A stretch of 64,000 nucleotides of DNA from Phragmites australis (GCF_958298935.1 NC_084939.1:23735501-23799500), one strand, 5' to 3'. Positions 10,631-23,439 are shown, counted from the first letter of the stretch. Numbers and translations: made by a program. The notes: generated by a model from the sequence alone, not told the origin.

Positions 10631-11554
10631 TGTTGAGAGTAAATCCCTGACAGTGATTTCGGGTATGTTGGACAGTGGGTGTGTGAACGGCGTTTCATGG
10701 ACTAAGTGTGTCTGTGTGTAGATGAAGGATTCGGGGACACCAGGGGTTATATAGGTTCGGGTCTCCCAGAGGATAACAACCATACGTCCTGTATTTTGCG
10801 TTATAATAGATCTCACTTGGTTATAACGGTGTTCTAGAAGTTTGCCAGAATTGATCTATCTTGGTTACAGACGGGGTCCTCATCCCTTTATATAGTAGGG
10901 CGAGGGAGAACTTACATGCGGGCTCTACACAGATGGCCTCTGCTCATTCTAATATCTAACTCAAATCATCATTACGGAGTACCAGGCATGCAACTTGCTC
11001 TGACTGCATTGTATATCATGTTGTTGCGCGCCATCTTTGCTTAGCCCGTAGAGCCTTATTTTGCTGCATTTAATGCGACAGGACAGAATGGTGCCCTTCT
11101 ACACGTTCCCCGTCCGCTTGCCTCTTTGCGCCATCCCCGTCCACTTGCCTTCTGCGCCGTCCCCGTCCACTTGCTTCTCTACGCCATCTCCGTCCACTTG
11201 CCTTGCCGGATGGCTGACAACATCCTATCTGTCGTGCGGCGCTGCGCCGGTCTGTAGAGTCTCATTCCATAGCCTTTAATGCTATGGGATGGGACAACGC
11301 CTCCCTGCACCGCCCACGACCTTATCCGTTGGGGTCGGTGCCTGGTGAAGAGAAGCGTTCGAGCGAGTGTCCAATCCAGTCCCACGACCAGGGGGGCTGG
11401 TCGTGGGTTTGTGTGAAGGCGTAGCGAGATTGGTCGCTGGAGGCCTTGCACTGGTCGGGGTAGCTCATCGATCAATTAACGTTTTTAGAGATGATCCCAT
11501 GACTATTTGCACCCTTCCTGGGGCGGTTAGCTGAGGTACCCTTTACTTGATACA
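10631..11554 (-). repeat. 5' LTR of the minus-strand gypsy fragment
   Basis: On the minus strand it begins TGTATCAAGTAAAGG and ends TCTCAACA, the TG...CA form of an LTR. A TATATAAAGGG promoter-like box lies at about 10885-10895 on the minus strand. Just inside the 3' end is a primer-binding-like region. The upstream end is supported only by the TG rule. Confidence 0.6.
11108..11209. repeat. Short tandem repeat inside the LTR
   Basis: About four imperfect 26-27-bp units of the form CCCCGTCCACTTGCCTTCTG plus CGCCAT. The array is internal to the LTR U3/R-type region. Confidence 0.7.
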
Positions 11555-12989
11555 CGGCAAGAGATATAAAATTACTTTTTGAAAGAGATGAACCACCCAC
11601 TCAACGGTGGCGAGAACGCCGGCAAAGAGTGGGAAGGGACCGGTGGTGAACTTTGGATGGGGCTACTCCTTCTTTGTCTTCTAATCTCCCTCCCGGTGGC
11701 GACTGAAGCTAGGTCAACATATGTGAGTATGTGACCTAGAGCACATATAATTTCTCTTTTTAGATGGAAGTACCTAGTGGTCATTATATTATCCTACCTC
11801 TGTATTTATGCACTCCACTAGTTTTAGCCCCATATCCTATTTCTTCTTACTAAAATCAAGCCACTTTGGACTGGAAAATATAGTGCAAGTTTTTTCTTTT
11901 AGACAAGAGGAGGGGCAAGCAATAGTGGTTCATTAAAAGGACGTTCTCTGCCTTTTCATTAAAAGTACTCCTAGTGATCACATGCCACAAATCTCTCTAC
12001 ACATAACCAACCAACCAAATGCTTAGTGCTTGCATTGGTCGACCATTTGGGAGGAATCAGTGGTGGTTTCGTAAAAAAGCGACCAAACATTTCGCAGCGA
12101 AGTGGGCACAAGATGTTCCAAAAGAAAGAGCTCCACCTGCATCATCTGCTTGGCTCTTGAATCTGCGGCGAGAGAGCAGGAGGCATCCATCGGATCGTAT
12201 GGAAGGCTTGTCTCGCAGTCGCAGGCAAGGACGGCAGAAACCCATCATTTCCTCCTCAAAGCATGGCCAGTGCGTGTCAGTGTGTGGCATCTTTTTTTTT
12301 TTTTTTTTTTTTTTTGAGCCGTGGCATCTTACTGCTACCGGATTGACATGCGCAACGCACGATTGCGAGCATGCCGAGCCATCCCCAGATTATCAAAATT
12401 TTAAATTAGCGTGTGTATTTGCATTTTAACTAGCTTGATTGGTGGAATGAACGTGGTTTAAAAAACCTAGCTTAATCGCTTTGAACGTCATAGGATGTCC
12501 TCAACAATACATATCATCTAGCTATAAGTATATCTATATTATATTTTTACCTATTTAGAGTAGAGTTAAAATGAGAAGAGAAAAAATCTAGCTAGTAGAT
12601 ACTAATGTGTAGTCAGTTTGTAGTGCATTTTAAGACGTGGATATACTTTTAATACCTTATTACATTTAGATCTATATTAAATTTGAAAGAAATGTTATAG
12701 CTAGTACATTAAAAAGATTATCTATTGTATTATCTACAGATGATATAGATAATTTTTATAGCTAACAATTGACTATATTTTTATAGCTAGTTCTTGTTAT
12801 AGTATTTGCTAAATGAATAAATTAGACTGGCTTTTGTTATAATGCTTGTAAGGTTTTTTGCTTTGCATCTTCAGTTAGATTAATTATGTCATCTGTCATA
12901 TAAACAACAGTGCTTGCTGAATATAATCTGATAGAACATGATAAAGGAAGAGCAAAACCTATTTTTAATTCCCATTTATATTTTTTTAA
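11555..12989. other. Intergenic AT-rich repeats, no gene recognised
   Basis: Contains a 24-base T run (12292-12315) flanked by the direct repeat GTGGCATCTT. From about 12450 to 12800 there is MITE-like DNA full of TAGCTA and TATAGATA motifs, for which clear terminal repeats could not be fixed. Short GC-rich frames around 12020-12290 lack recognisable domains. Confidence 0.35.
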
Positions 12990-13270
12990 TTTTTTAAATG
13001 CACATTAGTGATTGACCTGTTATTGATGTGAAGTTGTTAGTAATGGTTTTAGATCCGATCTGTCACTAACGTGAAGTCGTTAGTGATGGATTTGAACTCG
13101 ATCCATTACTGATGTGTGTTATTAGTGATAGGTCTAGATGGTCTGAATCTATACCCGTCACTAATACATTTATATTAATAATGTGTCTAAAATGACGGAG
13201 ATTTCATCCGTACTCATGAGGATTACCGCTCATCACGAATATGTTGTTTTGAGTACTGTCCGTGAGTAAG
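12990..13270. repeat. Remnant CACTA subterminal repeats
   Basis: Alternating TTAGTGATGGATT, GTCACTAAC, CCGTCACTAAT and TTAGTGATAGGTC units in both orientations, the pattern seen at the ends of CACTA elements. No clean CACTA/TAGTG terminus flanks them. Confidence 0.45.
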
Positions 13271-15292
13271 TGGAATAATGGACGTGGCTAGCATAGCAGG
13301 GTGAAACACTGAAACGTACACTACATGGTGTTACTATGTACGCGGCCCATGAAACTTCATAGCCCAGTTACACGCTTGTTTTGACGTAAGTAGGCTGTTG
13401 TTCCTTTCTGAAAATGTATTTATATATTTTTAAATAAAAATAGAAAAATATACGTTTATTTTAAAAATTAAAAATCTAAAATTCTATCACCAAGTGGAAT
13501 GACAAGAATCTAAATTTTATTTTTTCGAAATATATGTATATATATATTTGCAAATTTTTTTAAAAAATAAAAATAATAATAAATTCTTCGATTCTTGTCA
13601 CGTTGGTGGGCAACGGGCTCCCGTTCTTTTGGGCTGCCTCCATGCGTTATGCCGTATCGGGCCAGCCAGGATCTTTGGGCCACAATGCATATGGGCCTAG
13701 ACACAGCCCAGGCAGCCGTTCCGGGCCAGGTCCCAATCGTGTCTGGTTTACAAACAGGGCCCAGCCTGGATTTTTTGTGCCGTGCCAACCTGGCCTACTG
13801 GTCACTTGAAACGGGCTATTCGGCAGCCCATAGAGGCCCGGCCAAACTAGTAGAGTACATCTTTACTTTATGAAAAGAAGGATATTATCATACCTAATCA
13901 AAGCCTTTCATTCATCATGAAAGGGAAAAACAGCTAAAAGAGAGAACTTTTCTCCCTCTAACCTGCCATGGCCGATCGATGCACCCAAAACTTGTCATGC
14001 AGGTATACACAAATGTGAGTCTGATTCCTTTAGCTAATATCTTTTCTGCTTTTTTGATGCTTTTCCCACATTCATTTTCTTTTCCTCTTTCTGCTCCAGG
14101 CACTTCTTTTATAGCATTTGCTTGGCGTTTTTAATTACTTTGTTTCTAATCATGAACACCGTCTTTTGTGTGGCTTTTGGACCATATATTGGGAGAGGAG
14201 AGAGAGGCCATGTCTGCTTTTGACCGGAAACTTCAAGACCTGCTATTTTGACCACAGATTTGCCGCCATGCATGCATAGCATAGATGAAGCTAGCTGTTG
14301 AAGTATTGTCTCGGCAATTAGTTCTTTTTCTCTAGGATATATAATTCTTGTTTCACTGAACCAGCCAGTTAGACAAATATGAACAATTGAATGTGTTAAC
14401 TCGTTTGCCACATGAATGTGTTATGCGAACGCGAAATTTTCACTAGCCCTTGCGCACATATTGCTTCTTAGAGTTATTCTTTTGTGTTGAGATTCGCGCT
14501 TTACAGATAGGTGAAAAAATCATGTTGACTTGTATTCACAAATCCATGTTGACTTGCATTTTGCGTGCTATGCTATCTTTTCGCTAAACTGTTTCTTCGC
14601 GGCAGCCCTGGAATTTGACACGCACGAAACGCTGTGGCAATTGCTGGCAACTGATATTTGAGAACGAAGAGCGAGATGGATTCATCGATTAGATCAGAGA
14701 GTAGAGTACCGAGAGAGCAGACAAAGATCGATGGATCACGTACACACGTTTCCCCATGCACGGATCCTGTAATCCTGCATCTCGTGGCAGACCAGAGCCG
14801 GAACAAGCTAGCAGGTCTAGCTACTGCATGCACGCATGCGCCACTGGATCTATCAACAGTTGCATGCACACCACAAGTGGGCCAAGAGATTTCGATTGTC
14901 GTGATACGCAATGAGCGCATGCATGCAGGCAGGCAGGCATGCATAAAATGGCGCAGGATCGATGTAGCCACGTAGAGGTCCACACGACACGACACAAGTG
15001 TGTATGTATAAATCAAATGAAGCAAACTGCATGCCACAAGTACTATAATTTGCTCTTACTACCTAGACTTCTTTGGTTTGTTATCAACAATTTGCTGGGT
15101 AATCTTACATAGCAAGTTGTTGTTACGACTAACTTAACACAGACAGTTTTTGTTACCACCCGTCGGTGATGTGTCGTAGATGATTTTTGTTACGACTCGT
15201 CAACAACGTATCATAGACGGTTGGTAAACATCTGTGACGTATCACAGGCAATTTGCAACAAAGGGATAAGTAGGAAATCATTTCAAAAGAAA
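13271..15292. other. Intergenic DNA, no gene recognised
   Basis: Around 13600-13850 the sequence is rich in GGGCC/GGCCC words. The frame on the minus strand at 14573-15037 lies in ATGCATGCAGGCAGG-type low-complexity DNA and has no domain. At 15110-15250 there are TTGTTACGAC/GTGACGTATCACAG repeats resembling another CACTA subterminal family. Confidence 0.35.
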
Positions 15293-15363
15293 AACTTCTA
15301 GTTCCAGAGCGTGCTTGTAAAAGAACTTCTAGTTCCAGAGCGTGCTTGTAAAAGAACTTCTAG
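15293..15363. repeat. 31-bp tandem duplication
   Basis: Two perfect adjacent copies of a 31-bp unit starting AACTTCTAGTTCCAGAGC and ending CTTGTAAAAG (15293-15323 and 15324-15354), plus the first nine bases of a third. Confidence 0.9.
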
Positions 15364-15584
15364 TACGACTACATATATAGAAGTTTGATGCTTTTTATAC
15401 ATTTGGCGCCATATCATCTTTTCCATTTACATCTAGCTCCAGAGATTGAGTGCATGAGACAGAGAGAATATGTGCTGCGTGCATGGCTTTTATCGCCACA
15501 TGCGCTGCACATTTCATAAACAGCAGCGCTGGACACACCACCAGGCAATTTGACTTACCCTGCCCTGCAAACTGAGAGAGAAAT

Positions 15585-17021
15585 GCTAATTTAAAATTGA
15601 CATCGTTACCGGTTTTTGAACCAGTAGTGAATTAGTGACAGTGATAATAAATATCACTACCAGTTCAAAATTGACATCACTACCGATTTTTGAACTAACA
15701 ATGAATCAGCGGTAATGATAATAAATATCACTTTCGGTTCACATCAAGAACCAACAGTGCTAATCTAACCATCATTATCGGTTCAAGGCTCGAACCATCA
15801 GTGATAATCCATCCACATGTGCAAAAATACTCTACCGTAAATTCTTCAGCGTGAGGATCTGTCTCGAGTTTGAGATCAAACTTGAGACAGACTCGGTGCC
15901 GAAATGCTTGAGGTAGAGTATTTTATATGGTGAAATATCTATTTTACATCTTGAGGTATCCGAGTGACAATAGTATATCTAAATGAATGATAAAAACACA
16001 ATAATCTTGAATAAAATGTATGTTCAGCCACTCATTAGATATATCTATTGCCACAATCTAGCTTGAACGAATGATAATATCTAAATCTATATTCACAGTG
16101 ACAATACTAAACCTAAATGAATGGCAAAAGATACAATCATTTGTGTATTTTATCATTCATTTAGATGTATCTATTACCACAATCATCATCACATAACATT
16201 CGCATACACAATGGAGACGGGAAGAGGAGATGAGGAGATAGGGAGGGAGTGTGGCGATAGGGAGAGGATATGAGGAGACAGGGAGGGCGTACGGCCGCAC
16301 GTTGGTTCGGGAAAGGCCAGGCCCAAGGGGTAGAGGTGGCTGCATTGGAGAAGACTGGTGAGCCGTAGTGCAGGCTCCACTTCGGCATACTACCTCTCAG
16401 GAGCGGCTTCTTGAGATTGGAAGCATGACGGAGTCCTGTGAGGTCGAGAGGTGGCTACGTCGAGTAGCTCAGGGGACGTGTGGAAGTTGGGCTAAAGGGG
16501 TAGAGGCAACCGAAGTGGCGACGGTGACTGCCACACCATTTCGACTGCCACTACCCCTCAGAAGCGACTTCGATCAGGAGATTGGAAGCAAGTGAGATGG
16601 GGGCTGCATGCTGAGGGGATATATATATATATATAATCACTGCCGGTTTGGAATACGAAACAACATTGATAATAATTAACATCACTAGTTTGTCATCGTC
16701 AATGCTTCATCGATGCAGCTTACGAACCGACAATGATAAATATTATTACTGTCAATTTGTAATACCAACCGACAGAAATAAACATTATTATTATTAATTA
16801 TTAAAGATACGTCTTTTTATGCATTCTTTTTACGAACCGGTAGTGATAATTTAAATATCACTGCCGGTTCGTGTTACAAACCGGTATTGGTAATTACTAT
16901 CATTGTCGGTTCTTACTGGCTCAACTTTTTGTGTGCGTCTGAAGCTTACGAACTAACAGTGAAGGGGTATTACTCAATCGGTAATAAAAGATGAGTAGAA
17001 ATAATTATTTATATAGTAGTG
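15585..17021. mobile_element. Non-autonomous CACTA element upstream of SMXL
   Basis: The right end reads ...ATATAGTAGTG (to 17021), the inverted form of CACTACTATAT. Both subterminal zones contain many GGTTC/GAACC and AGTGATAAT/ATTATCACT units around a GC-richer core (about 16200-16610). No transposase frame is present. AGA follows the right end (17022-17024). The left end is degenerate near 15585, so that boundary is approximate. Confidence 0.6.
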
Positions 17022-17241
17022 AGAAAGAGTGCACTGAACATACATGGGCAATATCACATTACATAGGATATAGGATTACAGGAGTAGTACAAGATACGGG
17101 TGTGTATAACCAAAAGACACACTACCTCACTTTCGCTCCACTGGACTAGTAAAAGGGGTCATAGGTAGCAACCGGATTCAGCCAGGCACTTGCCGAGTTG
17201 CCGCCCGTACGTCTCTTGCAATCGCCACTAGCGCGCGCAGG

Positions 17242-20177
17242 ATGCGATCCGGCGGCTGCGCCGTGCAGCAGGCACTGGCCGCGGAGGCGGCGGCCGTGGT
17301 GAGGCAGGCCGTGGCCCTGGCCCGGCGCCGCGGCCACGCGCAGGTGACCCCGCTCCACGTCGCCAGCGCCATGCTCTCGGCGGCCGGCCTCCTCCGGGCC
17401 GCGTGCCTCCGTTCCCACTCCCACCCGCTCCAGTGCAAGGCCCTCGAGCTCTGCTTCAACGTAGCGCTCAACCGCCTCCCCACCGCCGGCCCCGCGGTCG
17501 CCATGTTCCACCACCACGTCAGCGGACACGGCCACCACGCGCCAGTGCTGTCCAACGCGCTCGTCGCCGCGTTCAAGCGCGCGCAGGCTCACCAGCGCCG
17601 GGGCGCCGTGGAAGGCCAGCCGCAGCAGCAGCCCCAGCCGGTGCTCGCCGCCAAGGTCGAGCTCGAGCAGCTCATCATCTCCATCCTCGACGACCCAAGC
17701 GTCAGCCGTGTCATGCGCGAGGCCGGCTTCTCCAGCCCCCAAGTCAAAGCCAATGTCGAGAAGGCCGTTGCGTCACCGGAACATCACCCAAACACGGCAA
17801 CAAGCCATGCGATGAGCTCTCCAAGCTCCGGCCACGCAAGGCGCCCCAACGCTACGGCTGAAGACGACGCCATGCGCGTGCTCGACTGCATGGCGAGTGG
17901 GAGCAAGCGGTGCGTGATCGTCGTCGGCGAGAGCGCGACCACCGCGGAGGGAGTGGTGAAGGCAGTGATGGACAAAGTGAGCAAAGGCGAGCTGCAGCAC
18001 CGGCACGAGCGCCTCAAGAACTTACAGTTCGTGCCCCTCTCGGCCGCATCCTTCCAGCGGAAGCCAAGGGAGGAGGTGGAGGCCAAGGCAAGCGACCTGC
18101 GCGCACTCGTGCGTCAGGGATGCGCCGCCGGGAAGGGCGTCGTGCTCGTCCTGGAGGACCTCTCGTACTCCGCGGAAGCATGGGCCGCCGCGTCGGAGAG
18201 GAGAAGGCGCGGCGTCCGTGACTATGAGCACGGCCAGTGCTACTGCCCCGTGGAGCACGCCGTCATGGAGGTGAGCAGCTTGGTGTCCGCCGGCGGCGGC
18301 GGCAGAAGCCTCGACAGATTTTGGTTGCTAGGGTTCGGGAACAACCAGGCCTACATGAAGTGCAGAGCAGGGCAGCCATCTCTTGAGGCCGTCTGGGAGC
18401 TGCATCCGGTCGTCGTGCCGGCGGACAGCGACCTAGCATTAAGCCTCAGCTGCGCCAGGTACTTTGAGTAGAACTAATTAAGCTTAAATTATGCCTAGAT
18501 AGCAAGATTACATAAGTTTTTCAAATAGTTAAAAATTGATTATATGTTCCAAAATTAATCAACTTTTGATAATATGTCTAAAGTTGATCATGTTTTGATC
18601 ATATGTCCTATAAGAATTAGTTTGTAACAAAATTTCATATTAGATAAGAGAAGTGAAGGATAAACTTTATTACAAACTGATCGAAGGATGATCAATTTCG
18701 AACATATTATTAAAGATTAATCAACTTTAAGACATAATCAATTTTCTCATTTTTCGATGATTAACATGTGTTGATGCTGGATGGTTCTCTGTTCTTCCAG
18801 TGAGGCCCAGCAAGCTAGTCAAGAAATATCAAGAACTGGGTGGCCCTTCGTTAATGTCGCGGCAGCTGAGAGTGAAATCACGGCGATGCCTAGCCTACCG
18901 CCATGGCTTCGCCGGTACCAGGATCCAGAACAAACCAGACAGGAGAGCTGCAGCACCAGTTTGCAGGTACATGTTGTCCTTGGGTGTACATACTGATGCA
19001 TGGCTAAATTATTTACCATCTTTAATCGGACTCTCCTTTCGATTAGTGTGTTTATAAAGTTTAGACAGTACCAATAGTTTGTTTCTAAAAATATCAACTT
19101 TCTTCTGTGCAGCTGCAAGATTGGAACCCCAATTGCAATGGATCAGCCGCACATCACACATCCGAGCTCACATTGAGCTTCTCTTCACCGGCTATAACCT
19201 CTCCGGCCGCTTCCATCTCGGGTTTCGCCCACAGCTATAACTATAACACCGACCTGATGATGAGTTCCAAGCCATGGCAATTCAAGCCGATGCAACATTG
19301 GCCGAGCCACCGGCATGACGAACACCAGCCATTGCATGCAAACCCTAGTCCAGAATCCTACTCGGTGTCCAACTCATCCGACGGTGGCTCGACGGAACGG
19401 CCAAAATTCACCGAGCTCACTGCAGAGAATCTCAAAATCCTTTGCACCACGCTCGAGAATCAGGTCCCGCGTCACAAGGATGTGGTTGCAGATGTTGCGA
19501 GTGCCGTGCTCCACTGCCGGTCCGGCATGACAAGGAGGATGAGGTGGCACCAAGAAAAGCCGAATGCAGCGACATGGTTGTTGTTCAATGGAAGGGACAG
19601 TGATAGCAAGAAGGCAGTGGCTCAGGAGCTCGCAAGGCTCGTCTTTGGATCCTACAATGACTTGACCTCCATTTCACTAGACGAGTTCACCCCGATTCAC
19701 TCTGGTGAGCTCATCCTCAAGAGGCAAAGATCACCAGACAATGGGCATGGCTATGTTCAAGGGTTGTATGAAGCGATACTCGAAAACCCTCATCGGGTGA
19801 TAATGATTGACGGTGTCGAGCAACTGGTTAATGATTCAGAGATCAGTATCAGGAATGCGATTGCAAATGGAAGAATTAGAGGTTGCAGTGGTCATGAGAT
19901 CAGTTTGGAGGATGCCATCGTTGTACTGAGTTGTGAAGCACTCGATTCAAGGTCTAGCGCTTCCTCCCCTCGGCTCAAGCAAAGGTTCATTGATAATGGC
20001 AGTGAAGAGGGAAATTGCATGAACATAGAGAAGGGGATGGGGTCGTCTTGTTTTACCTTGGATTTGAATGCATGCGCCGAGGATGGAGACGCGGATGAAG
20101 AGAGTATTCTTGATAATGTGAGGATCACTGATATTGTGGATGGCGCATTCTTGTTCCAATTAAAGGAGGATTTGTGA
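17242..20177 (+). CDS. SMXL: SMAX1-LIKE (SMXL) Clp-ATPase-like repressor, 3 exons
   Basis: Exons 17242-18458, 18801-18966 and 19113-20177 join in frame through GT-AG introns (phase 2, then 0) to give 815 codons. The N-terminal double Clp-N domain (about residues 8-165) includes GHAQVTPLHVASAML, HPLQCKALELCFNVALNRLP and ELEQLIISILDDPSVSRVM. A first degenerate ATPase domain follows (VIVVGES..., VEHAVMEVSSL), then a second from exon 3 (FNGRDSDSKKAVAQELARLVFG, no GKT Walker A). Near residue 776 is LDLN, an EAR-type motif for co-repressor binding. The RGKT degron of the D53/SMXL6-8 group is missing at the expected place (about 670-690), where the sequence reads HGYVQGLYEAILENP. That points to the SMXL3/4/5 group, nuclear regulators of phloem development that are stable to strigolactone and karrikin signalling (family knowledge). 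The protein ends soon after the LDLN segment, about the size of the shorter family members. The start matches the family's usual N-terminus. Confidence 0.88.
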
Positions 20178-20916
20178 CATTTACCTTGCTTCATTTGATC
20201 AACAAATTAGTCTTAGGTTTCTTAATTATTTACTTATTTTTCTTTGTGTTTTTGCATTTGCTCTAGTTTTCTAGCTAGTCTTGAATCCTAATCTCATAAA
20301 CCCTTGTGTAAAATGTTAATTCTATGATGAATTGTCAAACGTCTTAGTAGAAATCATGGAGGAAGAAAATGCAAAGTATATGGAGTTTGGTATAAATAGA
20401 TGGTTAGAAACGATGCTCCGTTTTCATTGATTAACTATATCATTATTTTGATTTTATTGTCTTGTTACAAAATCTAACATGCATTGTAACATTTTAGCTC
20501 TGTAGTGAAGACATTGATTTAGTTAGGTCACTAGTGCGTGGGACACTAAGAACAGTTCATGATAATTGATGTCTTAACATACGGAGAGAATAGTTTAATA
20601 TATGTTGATGTGGTTTGTGGGAACATACATTGCAATCACCAGCCATATATGCTGCGACGTTCTGCTCCCCACAAGGTGGAAATAGATCTTTAGTATTGCC
20701 GTGATATTATAATATGGAATGATCATACGTTCTTACTGGAGCTAGCTAGCTGCCTTTTTTAGAGAGAACAAAACCCAAAACACCTTTGAATTGTAGCTAG
20801 CCTTGAAGGATGGAAGTGCTTGCCACGGCATCGCTAATCTTGACTAATACACCAATCATGTACTACATGCTATTACTACAGTAGCCTAATTATAATCGTT
20901 CCTGTTTGCTCAATGA
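20178..20916. other. 3' flank of SMXL
   Basis: AT-rich downstream sequence with several TTAATT and TTATTT stretches; the 3' untranslated region probably occupies the first few hundred bases. No other gene is recognised before the gypsy LTR. Confidence 0.4.
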
Positions 20917-22335
20917 TGATGGATAGTATAAACTCATTATTACAAAAACTATTTTTGGACATTCATGATATGTTTCCACATGTGTCTCACATGACAAACC
21001 GCCTGAGCAGGCCTATGAGGTTTCGGGTTACATGTGTAAATAATTTTTCACAAGCAGTTGCTTACGACAACTGTTTCTGTAAATGAGATGATTATCACAG
21101 TCGGTTCCTTATGTGAACCATCTGTATAAAATGTCATCTCTAGAGGCGGTTACTGAAAATAAGATGATTACCACATGTGGTTGCTTATGTGAACCATATT
21201 TGGAAATTGGATGATTTTCACAGACGGTTCCATATGCGAACCGCCTCTGGTAATGGATGATAGCTTAGCTTAAAAAATTCATAGTTTTTTCATACAAAGT
21301 TGGATGAGGACAACATTTATATGAAATTTGTAGCCCTTGATGAGATTTACAACTTCTTAGTTCAACACTTTTTCATTTGAGGTCATTTAAATGGCCAAAT
21401 AATCATTTTAAGTTTCAGATAAAATAGATCAAAAGGATTGCATATGCTATTAGTATCATTAGTACTTCTATGGTAGGATGATAATGACGTATTGCATGAG
21501 TTGAGAGTTCCCGTGTTCGAGTGCCATGAACCGCACGATTGAAAAATCGTGTGACTTGTGACGAATTTTTTCGATTTTTTGAGCCAAAAAATGTCAATTC
21601 GGTGACCGGTTACCAGAGGTGGTTCGCTTAAGGATCTGCCTATGAAAATATATTACCAGAAACGGTTCCTTAAGTGAAACTCCTATAAAAACCTATTACC
21701 ACACGCGGTTCCTTAAATGAACCGCTTCTAGTAATAGGTTTTCACGTGCCTTCGATCAGAGGTGGGTGGCTAAACGTCTATAAAAATGAGTTAGCACTAG
21801 TCTCTGGAAACTATTTCTGCAGTAGTGACTGCTACATTCGGGCCCCCTAGGGTTTGCTATATTCTCATGGTATGTCTCTGTACTTGGGAAGGGAATCCCT
21901 ATCTGTATGTAAACTACCCGTAGGTACCCAGGATATCTCGTAAATAAGAAAATTTATCTCTAAAAATGGTACAGAAGAATTCCAGAGGCTATATGATGAC
22001 CTCTCTATATATAGGAGCCAAGGGACCTTGCGGAGGATAAGCCAATACACGTCCATTCAAGCCTATAAGAGATTTGACCTCTCAAGCCTTCTATACTTTT
22101 GATCTATATAAACCATCCTCCACGACTATGCACAAGGAGCCCCTCGACTAGGTTTAGATCCAACTAGGCTAGCCAAGAACACCCTCTTATAAACAGACTC
22201 GAAAATTAATACAAGACAAATATGATGTATTGCTATTATCCAAAGGGAGGTCTGAACCTATATAAACCTTTGTGTATGCTATGTGATTCGTCTACATGGA
22301 GTATCCCTTATTTGTTCTAGAAGTTCGTAAGATCA
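20917..22335 (+). repeat. 5' LTR (split by a CACTA element)
   Basis: Matches the 3' LTR in order: a ...TATAAACT start, CTAGG, TCTCTGTNCTTGGGAAG, CCAATACACGT, CCATCCTCCACGACTA and AACCTTTGTGT blocks. A TATATATAGGAG promoter-like box is near 22003. The stretch 20935-21827 plus one ACT is the inserted CACTA element. Confidence 0.8.
20935..21827. mobile_element. 893-bp non-autonomous CACTA element in the 5' LTR
   Basis: Ends are CATTATTAC (left, degenerate) and GCAGTAGTG (right), flanked by a perfect ACT duplication (20932-20934, 21828-21830). Subterminal units of the type GTGAACCGTCTGT and ACCGCCTCTG repeat on both sides. No transposase. The 3' LTR shows the empty site, which confirms the insertion. 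Confidence 0.85.
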
Positions 22336-23439
22336 ACGATTTACAAATCATTGATAGCTGGCACCATATGTGTGGAGTATGACAAAATATATCGAATCTC
22401 CAACACATGGCATGCCATTGGCTTTGCTGAAGCCTACACCGAGGTCCGACTTCTCGGACGAGGGGTTCTACGATAACTTTACCCTCTCGACCAATGACGA
22501 GTCGACGATCGACCGGGTGGACCTTGACGAGGAACTTACCGATGATGACTTCAATGAGGAGGTAAGTCACTTTATGGATCAATGCACCAAGGACTACAAC
22601 ATCGAGTTTGAACCACTCAGTTTCCAAGATAATCGAGCTACTGACATTTGTCGCAAAACATGATCTATCCCTGCGGTTTTTGACAACATGAATTGTCAAA
22701 GTACTTATCTGAAGAATTCATCTGATGGTAAATCCATGGTGGATCTGGACTCCTCCTCCAGTATTGGAGATTACCTGTAAGAAGTCTTTACCGTCGGAGA
22801 TTGGGACACCGGTCTAATCGATCACGATCATGATGACAACAACCTCGCAAACACGCAGGGCCCTGTCACTCTGGATGCGGGGGACACCACTAGCCTCCGC
22901 TACCAACAACTCCTCCGGTCCCAAATCCCCATGGGAGCTGAGATCGAGCGTCCCCTGACCATCAACTGGGAACTCGATGCTTCATATCTGCAACGTACAA
23001 AAGGCCCTCTGACGACCACCTATTGCATATCTGACTATCCTTGATGACAAGGGCTAGTTCATCTCAGTAGCCGGCCTGGCCAAGGAATCCATCCTCCAGG
23101 CCAAGAACTCTCATTTAGCCACAGCCACGAATAGCTCTAATCCACAGTGTCTCGCACCAACCCTTCCTGTGGTGACTTAGATTTAGAAAGATGCAATCCC
23201 TAGAACAAGATAGTCTGGGAAGATAATCAAGCGCCTAGCCGCTGTAAGACCTCGCCAATCAGGGACCATCCCATCAATGATCTACATGAAATCTTCGATC
23301 ATTGGAGATGCTTGAAAACCCTTGAGAAGGAATTGATTGCCCCTCAATGGTCTAACCAGAGGACGTTTTGGCGCCGTTCAAGTAGAAGCTGTGGCTGATC
23401 TCTAACCCCCATAGGTAGAACACCCGCACACGGCTACAC

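Larger units (their letters stand above)
9369..11554 (-). mobile_element. Ty3/gypsy retrotransposon fragment (5' LTR plus gag)
   Basis: Minus-strand element. In reading order it has a 924-bp LTR (11554-10631), a leader starting TTTGGCATGCCAGGTAGGGG directly after the LTR, and a decayed gag that stops being recognisable near 9369. Protease, reverse transcriptase, integrase and the 3' LTR are absent. No second LTR copy is seen in the window, so the element is truncated. Confidence 0.75.

Noticed and set aside
14573..15037. 154-codon minus-strand frame as a possible gene
   Set aside because: Lies in ATGC/GGCA low-complexity DNA and shows no family features or promoter.
16157..16600. Overlapping frames in the GC-rich core of the CACTA element at 15585-17021
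   Set aside because: Three minus-strand frames overlap in all phases with repetitive Pro/Ser/Leu content. They are compositional artefacts.
17146..17742. 198-codon minus-strand frame opposite SMXL exon 1
   Set aside because: Antisense shadow of a very GC-rich exon; no domain.
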